Shown one piece after another: positions 55,931 to 64,000 of a stretch of DNA of 64,000 bases (the first letter of the stretch is position 1; every line of letters starts with the position of its first letter). Where the stretch lies: the NCBI GenBank assembly GCA_007644065.1, contig VJWN01000012.1:981758-1045757 (forward strand), given 5' to 3'. Both the position numbers and the translations under genes were made by a program. The notes below the pieces were generated by a model. That model ran no database searches, had not been told where the DNA came from, and saw only the letters and a program-made list of their open reading frames with translations. The stretch is from Margaritispora aquatica (lineage: Eukaryota; Ascomycota; Leotiomycetes; Helotiales; Discinellaceae).

Positions 55931-56907
55931 TGTCGACTGGAGCTATAGCTTTCACAGGTGCGATGTTGCTGAATGGGATTTGCACATAACTTCAAACCAG
56001 TATATACTATACATTACCCAAAACCACCAATATAATTATCGTTGTGAGGCTCATCGGCAAAGGAGGCTGAGGCCATGGGGGAGGGATGAAAATATCATGG
56101 ACTCAAACGGTTGATGACTTCGCCGCACTGAGGGGAAATTCTTCACCCTTGTAAGCGCTCATGCAGGCCCTCTTGATTGGAATCACAATCCCCGTTAAGA
56201 CCGGAATTAGATAAAGTTCCTGGGGGCGGGAGAGCGCACCGATGCTGGGTTGGGCCGGACCTAGCTTGCCATATTAGGTTGCGTTTGGGTGATCGTCCGA
56301 TATCTCTTCTCAGGGGTGTATTTCTTTCATAACTCAAATCCCGAAATCTCTTTGATTACTCTGATTATTTCTCTGATTATTTCATTGATTATCTCGTTGC
56401 TTCCAGACTTGACACAAATTTGTCATCAGTTGTCAGATCCTGTCAGATCTTGTTTGTATTACCCTCACCCATTGGATTGTTTTTGGCCCCCAATCACTTC
56501 GTCTAGTAATTCGATTTTGTCCCTGGTGGCGTGCAAACACCGTCGGATCCGTGTTACAGAAACAGCCACAACCCCCAGCAATAAACGCCCCGCAGGCTGA
56601 CTTTTGGCTTGAAGGAAGTTCTTCCAGCCTCTGAGATGCTGTCTCTCGTATCCATTCTCCTGCGTTGACACCATCAAGCATGGCTGCCAAAAATGAAGAG
56701 GCTGTGTTTAGGCTAGAAATGGAACCGACCCTGTCAGCACTACTGAGGGCCCATGTTTGACGTGAATCCTTCTATTCTTACCAATTTACCATGGATGTCT
56801 CATCACTTCTTCAACTTCAAGCCCTCATATATCCAGATGATGTCTTACTGAGGTCTCTCTGATCTTAGCTCAGTCGTTCTCTAGTCTCATACATTCATTT
56901 TGCAAAC
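55931..56907. other. Intergenic, divergent promoters
   Basis: About 980 bp between the NLR gene (minus) and the S41 gene (plus). An imperfect CTGATTATTT tandem lies at about 56352-56396. A minus-strand frame (56433-56690) is open but without support. Confidence 0.5.
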
Positions 56908-59851
56908 ATGGCGCGATTTTCGTATATTTTGCAGCTCGTATGGTTATGTTTGACCGCAGTGTCGCATGCAGTCCCTTCACCAGAAAATGATTTACATCTG
57001 TCGAAAAGAGCCTCAAATGCGTGTGGGCAGGTGGTGAACGCAAAAAGTAGTAACATCTATCCAGAATGGGTGAGGAGATTCTAATTTTTGCACAGAGACT
57101 GTGTTCACGGCAAAGTTGGTCTATGATTGTTTAGTCTCGGTGCCTTTCAACCCTGCTGTCGCTACCCGATTCATAAATTATTACAACGAGTCTATGCAAT
57201 TCCAAAGCACCTTAGCTTACCTCAAGAATCCCCCAGCGTCGTATCAGCAGCCGCCTGTCGACTTTATGCTTGAGTTGGGGCGTATACAAACAGCAATCAA
57301 TAAAGGGCTGTTCAAAAACCAGTATGAGTTTGAGGCCACACTCTTGCAACTCATCTACTCCGTGCATGATACCCATGTGGATCTTGTAGCAGGTATAATG
57401 GGAGTATTTTCTTTTGGAACCCAGTATAGCATTGTGTCTTTGTCTTCGGATGGTGTCCAACTTCCTAAGATTTACCTTTCAGGTATACTGCCCATCTCTG
57501 TTTGTTAGCGTTGGTATTAATAATATGCAGATGATGTGATCGAAAGCCAGAGCAAAAAGACAACATGGAAGGCTTCGCCAATCACAAAGATCAATGATCT
57601 CCCGGTTCTGGATTACTTGATGGACTTCGCTTCGGTTAACGCATTTGGCACTCTGGAAGCACATGCAGACTTCAATCAGTTGATGACTAGTCCTGCACAA
57701 GACATCCAAGCTGTTTTCAACACCTGGGGTGGTGGAGCCGCATTCTACCCAGGAGAAACGCTCAAAATGGTTCTCGAGAACGGTACCACAATCACTACTC
57801 CCTGGCTAGCGGTATATAACAGTCCAGGAGCCACAGGTCCACTTGAGACTGGGGGTGACTTCTACAACTTCTTCGTGCTAGGTTTCTATCCTGATTCCTA
57901 TGATCCGTATGCAAAGAGTTCAAAGAAAAATAAGAGAGCTGAAGCGCCAACTTCGGCATCCAGTAGTTCCAGCACCCACCCAAGCTCTACGCAGAAATCT
58001 AGCTCGCCATCCAAGGCTAGTACTTCCTCAGCAGCATCTAGAGTCACTTCATCAGTACTTTCAAGCGTAAGAACAACCATTACTTCCAGCGGAAAATCAG
58101 TCTCGACATCCTCTTCTAGCCGAAAGTCTGCATCAACCACCATCTCCAGGAAGCCAAGTCCATCGAGTTGGAAGAATGATGCATATCCCCTGGTACCGGA
58201 CGTCGTCCAACCCGACCTTGGTACTTTTGGCGGCGGTTTTGTTTCTGGATATTTTATTGGCAACGGCACTGCAGTCTTGAGCATCCCAAGTTTTGTGGAA
58301 ATCGGCGCAGCCGAGGGAACTTTCGCTGACACTATTGCTCTGTTCCTGAAGACTTGTGTGGAGAAGAAGATGAAGAAGCTTGTTATTGACTTACAACAGA
58401 ACTCAGGAGGAGATGTACTTCTTGCTTTCGACACATTCAAGCGTTTCTTCCCGAACTTGGAGCCGTTTGGAGGAAGCAGGATGCGAGCACATAAAGCAGC
58501 GAATGCGATGGGAGATGCTATCACGTCGTACTGGAAAACCTTGACTGAGGACGACGATGATTACTACAACCTGGTTGCAGATGAATGGATGGTTGCAGAT
58601 AGAATCAATGCTGATACTAAGAAGAACTTCACTTCCTGGGCTGAGCATTATGGTCCTCACTTACACAACGGAGATAATTTCACAACAACGGTAAGTTCTC
58701 AACTTTTGAAACGATTAGGAGATTCTAATAGCTACTAGCAACAATACAATCTTTCGAGTTACATCTTTGACATGGTGGCAACGCAAAACTTTGACGAGTA
58801 TTTTGCAGTTTACGGCTATGGTGGCAACCCTGCTCCAAAGAATGCCACTGCGCCATTTAAGGTCTCTGACATCGTCATTCTGTCTGATGGGATATGTTCC
58901 TCCACGTGTGCCATCTTCATGCACATGATGCACTCTGAAGCTGGTGTCAAGACAGTCGTCGCTGGTGGATATCCCACGAATGGACCTATGCAAGCACCAG
59001 CAGGAACTCGCGGAGCACGAGCATACAGCGTCACAGAATCACTCGATAACAACATTCTTTATGCGCAGGAAATTCTGCAAGATAACAATGATCCCCGACA
59101 GAACTTTCTACCTAGCCGAGCCGACACACTAGGAGACTACTACATCGACTTCATGGGCATCAACCTTCGTGACCAAATCAAGAAAGGTTCTGATGTCCCC
59201 TTACAATTCTTATACGAGGCTGCGAACTGTAGAATCTTCTATACACCAAGTACCTTCTACAACTACACCGCGTTGTGGAAATACGCAGCAGATGCCATTT
59301 GGACTAATCCATCTCTATGCGTCAAAGGCTCAACAGGCTACGCAACCACCAACGGCACCGCTCCCCCCACACCCATCCTTCCGTCAACCACAAACTCTGT
59401 CATCGTGGCTCTACCTTCCACTTCCGTGGGTGCTCTGATAATAAAAATGCTGGGCGCAACGACCTCGTCCCCCGAAACCGCGCCCATAACAGCAATCAAG
59501 AATGCACGCTCCAAGATCTCCTTCGAAGGTGAAGACTGCACCGACTCCGACTGCACGGAGGGCTATTACTGCACCACGTACAGCAAGACGTGTGGCACGA
59601 ACGGAAAGCCCGTCGTCTTTTGGGGCTGCGCCATCGAGTGCAAGATGTACCCTGGGTATTGCAAGAATGGCGGCACATGTCAGCCGTATGAGCCGGATAC
59701 CGATGGTATCAAGGATACGACGGCCCAGTTGAAGGTTACGCCAGGTTATTGTAGCCCCAAGGTGCCGACGTGCTTGAAGAGTACGTCGGGGAAGAAGACG
59801 AAGTATGGGAAGACCGGCGATGCGGCTGGTGGGTATAAGAAGAAGTTGTGA
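56908..59851 (+). CDS. Secreted peptidase S41-family protein with EGF-like C-terminus
   Basis: Modelled as four exons (56908-57049, 57096-57482, 57531-58690, 58739-59851), 933 residues. The first intron is the least certain; donors at 57047 or 57050 both keep the frame. A signal peptide (ARFSYILQLVWLCLTAVSHA) is followed by a Lys-Arg site (LSKR). The N-terminal part (VYDCLVSVPFNPAVA, LIYSVHDTHVDLVAG) and the core (LVIDLQQNSGGDVLLAFDTF, then VILSDGICSSTCAIFMHMMH with the presumed catalytic Ser) match CPAF-type S41 proteins of fungi. A Ser/Thr-rich linker (about residues 320-390) suggests heavy O-glycosylation. Near the end, YCKNGGTCQPYEPD and other cysteines form an EGF-like module. It probably acts outside the cell on proteins; the substrate is unknown. 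Confidence 0.88.
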
Positions 59852-61782
59852 GAGTGCTTCTGCTTTGGGTTTTATATAAAGGAATTGTTTGGGAAGGATA
59901 TCATATTGGAGCATGGGAGTGTGTCGGATAAAACTGCATGATTGAATGAGATACCAGGCATTTTTGGAACATTGGGAGTATGGATCTGCATATCGAGGAT
60001 GTAAAACAAAAAATAGCATGCATTTAAGAGATATCTTCAAATTCTACATCCGTCTAAAGTGATTAGACATTTGCCTCTACCAACACCTGTTTAAGCACTT
60101 CCACAAAAGCTAGTTCTCACTCAAAGCAGATATAGGAGAGAAAGAGTGATCTCAAAAATTCCGAAGCTCTTTACAGTGGTGTGATGCTCCATATAAACAT
60201 CTAGCAATGCTTCAATGCGTTCGTGGCACTTTAGTATAGCACTTACTGATATTCATGACCGAGATTGCTTGACGAATGTCAACCCTAATCGGCACGATGA
60301 GTCAAAATCCCATGACTATCACATACAAAAACAACAACACTCACGATACTCTCGTCATTAAGATGCGAGAAAATAAGTTTGCTAGGCTTTAGAAAGGTTC
60401 CTCCGTCTCTAAAGCACCAGGTCAGCATTTCAGATGAGTACACAAAGCTTCAATCATCATCGTGTTTGTTAGCCAGCACTTCCCATTTACCGAGAAGGAT
60501 TATAATCGAAGCCCTTCAAAACCACAAGTTCGATATAAAGATGCTTCAAGCAACTTTGGATACTCGTTTTCGAGTTTTATTGTGAAGTGAAGACTGATAG
60601 AATAATTTTCTTTGCTTGTCTGTTACCAATCGTAGAGTGGTCGCCAAGAGGCAAGTAGTCCAGAAACCTGTCCTCAGGCCTAGAATTCATTTTCAATCAT
60701 GACATGAAAATGAGATTGGCAAGAGAAGCCGTGGTCAAATCTTAACTGGCAGATCTTCTCTTCTACTATCCAAGAGACAGAAAGGAGAGGAAGCAAGCCC
60801 TAATTCTCTAGTGAGAAAAACCACACACCGATGCCAACCCGCACATCACAGCATGACTTCAACTAGTTTCCATTTCCTCTAAGTAACAGTCCAAAGCACA
60901 CGATCACAAACAGAAATCAAAGGAACGATGATCGAATTCCCAAGAACCTTCTGTCTAACTTACCGTACTTAGCTACACAAAAGCAGCAGCAGTAGCGGCA
61001 ACAACCACAAACCGGCTCCCACCCACGAAATTTTCATCAAATATCGACCACAAACATACAGCCCACAACCCGAACCTCGCGTTAAACCACCAATAAATGA
61101 AACCCACATAACCCCGTCACCTAAGCATCAAATCCATCGATCACAATTCAAGAGCACTCATTCGCGCGACCTGAATACCTTAGCCTCACTCTCACTCATC
61201 CTTCGTCTCGTCTCATCTCATCCGCCTCGCTTAGCCAGCCGCTCCTTCTGATCTATCTACCTACCTTACCTCCAAACTCTCCTCCCCGCCCTGTCTCTCC
61301 TACCACTTCCGTCGTGGCCGCCATGTTGGTTCTCCTGTCTGTCAGTCATTCGGTGTCGTTAAATGTCTCATCATCGATGCAAGCCATATCTTCCGATCGA
61401 TCTGAGGGGGAGACGTTATATAGGATTCGGTCCCTCACAGGTACGCTTCCTTCGCCTGATTATTCCCGTTCTCGTGCGTTTTCTAGCTCTTACTCTTCCT
61501 TGTACTCGCACTTATTCAGTCACTCTCAGCTCGAGGTAGCTAGGAAGCGGAACGAGAACTTATCAGATAGTTGAGTCTAGGAAAGAAGAGGTACAAATGA
61601 AAACACAGAATAGGCGTGTACGTAAAGATTGACCTAGCCTTGAAAATTGGAGATTGAAGTGCAAATTTTTGATTCGCGGTCTTGCTATGTAGTATACACG
61701 TACACCCAAAATGTGGAAATCCCGCTCCTGCCATGCTAATTCAAATACTAAATCTTCTTTTCCTTCAACCTAGTACGTCTTC
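59852..61782. other. Intergenic, about 1.9 kb, no gene seen
   Basis: Between the convergent ends of the S41 gene and the AYG1-like gene. A C/T-rich stretch at about 61190-61330 recalls a promoter leader, but the frame at 61314-61574 has no motif. I found no tRNA- or snRNA-like sequence. Confidence 0.5.
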
Positions 61783-63414
61783 TCAAAACTTGTCAGCCTT
61801 AAGGTATGGATTCACCATTCCATTTGAGCCATTCACCCCATTAGTCTTAGCATGTCCATTGACACCATTCGCCTTCACCACCTCCGTTCCACTCGCCACC
61901 TCCTCAATCCTGTCAACATCACTCTCTCCCCTGATCCCGGCAAAAAGATCCTTCACCCATTGAATAGCCATTGGCATCGCGTACGGCTCACCCATGTGCT
62001 TTATTCCCGCGAAAAACCTCGCTTCCTTGATACTCCCATGCTGCATCATAAGCATCGAGTCCTCGATCGGGAACAGCTCATCCAGCATGCCATTGATCAG
62101 CAACAATCGACAGGAAGGTTGGTCAATGATACCGTTATCCAGTAAGGAGAAGCGAGCCTGCGAGTCGATTTTCATTTTCTCAACGTCATCGTAGCCGAAT
62201 TTCAAGGCGAGAACTTGGGTTAGACTAAAAGTTTGGTAAGCGAGAAAATAGGATGATAGGAAAGGGGCACCAACTCGAATGGGTATTCCATCTGCGAAGC
62301 GACTTCGAGCCATTCAGGATCGAACATATGATGGCATCCACCTCCATGAGCCACAACGCCTGAAAGACGCTCTCGATGTGTATGCGCAATGCGCATGGCA
62401 TAATATCCACCACAGCTCACACCCCATGCCACGATTTTCTTTGTGTCGACCCAGCTCTGGCTGTGCAGCCAGTCCAACACCGAGCTCCACAGGCGGTCAG
62501 GTGAATTGGGATCATTGGCGTCAGCGGGACAGTCGCCTGTCCCTGGAATTTCGATGCCGACGGAAGCAAAGCCGTTGGTAATATGGTATGTTGATGATCG
62601 CGTGTGTTCTGTACGATAGCCATCCAGGCCATAGATGGTCATCACAACAGGGAACTTCTGGCCTGGTGCTGCGTTCAGAGGCAGGCGCACGGAAATTGGT
62701 ATGCTTGTGTACATTTCCTTTGTTCCTGGCTTGGCATGGTAGTGCGGGATGAGGTATTCCCTGAGTGGAGCCTCGTGAAGTCTGATTTTTGCTTGGTTAG
62801 CGCATGGTTTTATGTTTTTAGAGTCAAAGGAGACATACTTGGAGCCATTGTAGAACGCTACCTTCTGTCGAGACCAGGCAACGTGCTGGGATGGTGCCAT
62901 TGGGCAAGGCTGTCTGGCCGTTCGCCAGACGCAGGCAGCACGCAACCATAACTCGCGGGCCTTCTCAATGTTACCTGAATCCTCAGCTTCTTTGGCCTGG
63001 GCCTCTAGCTTCTCGGCGACTGGAAAGAAGGGCTTGCTGTATTCTTCAAAGTTGTAAGGTGGCTTCAGATCGTGCTGCAGAAGAGGGAAGGATTAGTCTC
63101 TGAGGTTTGGAGTGTCTATTTTTGGCTCGGGAGGAAGGTGTGACGGGTTCCCGCCAAGGAAGGAGAAAAGACGTACCTTTGCAAAATGGGCAAATACTTC
63201 TTCGAGGTCCTCTAACTTCCCTTCTGTGAATGGGTAGATTCCAAGTCCGGCCTAAGGAGGAGATGTGTCAGTCTGATGCGATCTTGGACCCTCCCTGTTG
63301 AACGGATCAACCACTTACCCGCTTCTTCCATTTCAGATTCCAGAGTGCATTGATCGATTCGTGATGTTCTCCCTGCTTTGGAGTGGGTGTACCAACAATA
63401 TATGGTGGAGGCAT
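61783..63414 (-). CDS. AYG1-like alpha/beta hydrolase (polyketide-shortening, DHN-melanin type)
   Basis: Five exons (63414-63319, 63251-63177, 63074-62839, 62781-62275, 62224-61783) give 451 residues. Joins are exact; the fourth intron yields YPFD-LTQVLALKFGYDD. The N-terminal helical part reads MPPPYIVGTPTPKQGEHHES, INALWNLKWKKR and LWLRAACVWRTARQPCPMAP. The hydrolase fold has FPVVMTIYGLDGYRTE and EIPGTGDCPADANDPNSPDR. The nucleophile elbow is GVSCGG (catalytic Ser), the Asp region NGMLDELFPIEDS and the His in IKHMGEP. AYG1 of Aspergillus fumigatus shortens the heptaketide to 1,3,6,8-tetrahydroxynaphthalene in melanin synthesis. No polyketide synthase or reductase is nearby, so the pathway role is inferred from family only. 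The C-terminal tail has NGVNG repeats. Confidence 0.93.
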
Positions 63415-64000
63415 TTTGACTATGTTATGCTGCTAAAACGAGGAGGAACTGGTACTTGGACTGGGTCGAAGTGCAAATTGAAGATCTAGTCGATGGAGTT
63501 GACTACTGACTGAATGTCTTTGATCTTATTACTCTTCTTCATGTTCAGCGATCGATAAAGTGTATATGTACTATTATCTCGAGACTTCGAGCTCTATTCC
63601 AACTCTGTGTCCTCGCTTCCCGATCACAGGATTTCTTGCCCGTCGATGAACGACACAACACAGCGATTTATTTTTAGAGGCACATGTCCTGGAACACCAA
63701 TCACAGCTGAACCTCTATCACATATTCGAGAGGCTATCCAATGATATTTTGATGAAAGGGATTGGTATGTGCTATTTCAAATGAGTCGCGGTTCAGCCTT
63801 CTCTTTCGGTTCCCGAAGGTTTGCTGCTGTCAAAATGAGGCTATGAACAGGAAGCAAAAACGTGACTGCACAACAAAAGAAGAAGAACCGGACCTTAATG
63901 ATTCCTTCTTCGTATCCGCTCACCTGAGATGAATGTAGTAGATGAAAAATAAAATAAAGCTCATTTGGTCTTCGAATTTTGGACAATTGTCACGCTGTAG
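63415..64000. other. Upstream region of the AYG1-like gene, no gene seen
   Basis: About 590 bp to the window edge. Presumed promoter of the AYG1-like gene; a 69-codon minus-strand frame near the edge has no motif. Confidence 0.45.

Noticed and set aside
56433..56690. An 85-codon minus-strand frame
   Set aside because: No homology recognised and no gene signals; lies in the divergent promoter region of the S41 and NLR genes.
57898..58524. A 208-codon frame antisense to the S41 gene
   Set aside because: Mirrors the Ser/Thr-rich linker; no independent support.
1..64000. CRISPR arrays, rRNA genes, complete transposons
   Set aside because: No spaced direct repeats, rRNA sequence, terminal inverted repeats with a transposase, or LTR pairs were seen; CRISPR is not expected in a fungal nuclear genome.

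Overview
The window is nuclear DNA of a filamentous ascomycete (Pezizomycotina, possibly a leotiomycete; the class is a guess). The genes are compact and carry short GT-AG introns of about 46-170 nt with CTRAC/CTAAY-type branch sites. The content is typical of such fungi: a HET-domain protein, a Zn2Cys6 regulator, a CFEM protein, a NACHT-ankyrin NLR and an AYG1-type melanin hydrolase. I rebuilt the exon structures by hand from reading frame, splice sites and family motifs; every multi-exon model given as complete sums to a whole number of codons.

Layout. 1-9 kb: the end of an RRM-like gene, a SUR7/PalI membrane protein, about 3 kb of repeat-rich DNA, an atypical kinase and, tail to tail with it, a broken class 3 lipase. 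9-15 kb: HET-domain gene and Zn2Cys6 factor. 15-28.5 kb: a U2 snRNA gene, ribosomal protein eL22, a mitochondrial carrier, a GT8 glycosyltransferase, NUP85 divergent from gamma-tubulin, and two small disordered proteins. 28.8-30.5 kb: the MGS1/WRNIP1 ATPase with two ACGCGT boxes upstream. 30.5-40.5 kb: a gene-poor stretch with three decayed protein genes, a tiny PMP3 gene and two more U2 snRNA genes. 40.5-50 kb: an MDR oxidoreductase, a NUDIX-like gene, a UBX protein, SHY1/SURF1, CENP-T and CMS1. 50-64 kb: a CFEM protein, a large NLR, a secreted S41-type protein and the AYG1-like hydrolase.

The main discovery is the set of three U2 snRNA genes within 20 kb (about 15.08, 32.89 and 34.83 kb). 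The first two are uninterrupted. The third is split by what look like two ordinary spliceosomal introns (50 and 80 nt). One lies 8 nt from the RNA's 5' end, in the segment that pairs with U6; the other lies 3 nt after the GTAGTA branch-site recognition element. Removing both restores an RNA collinear with the other copies. The third copy keeps stem IIa through three compensatory base-pair changes and has an intact stem IIb, Sm site and TATA-containing promoter, so it looks like a functional divergent U2 variant and not a pseudogene. A U2 gene of this kind would need the spliceosome to make its own core RNA.

Other points of note are a CFEM protein with seven of the eight expected cysteines, a ZZ-like zinc finger inside the NACHT module of the NLR, a kinase with altered catalytic motifs, a lipase with three separate lesions, and a NUDIX gene whose frame stays open for 44 codons beyond its stop.
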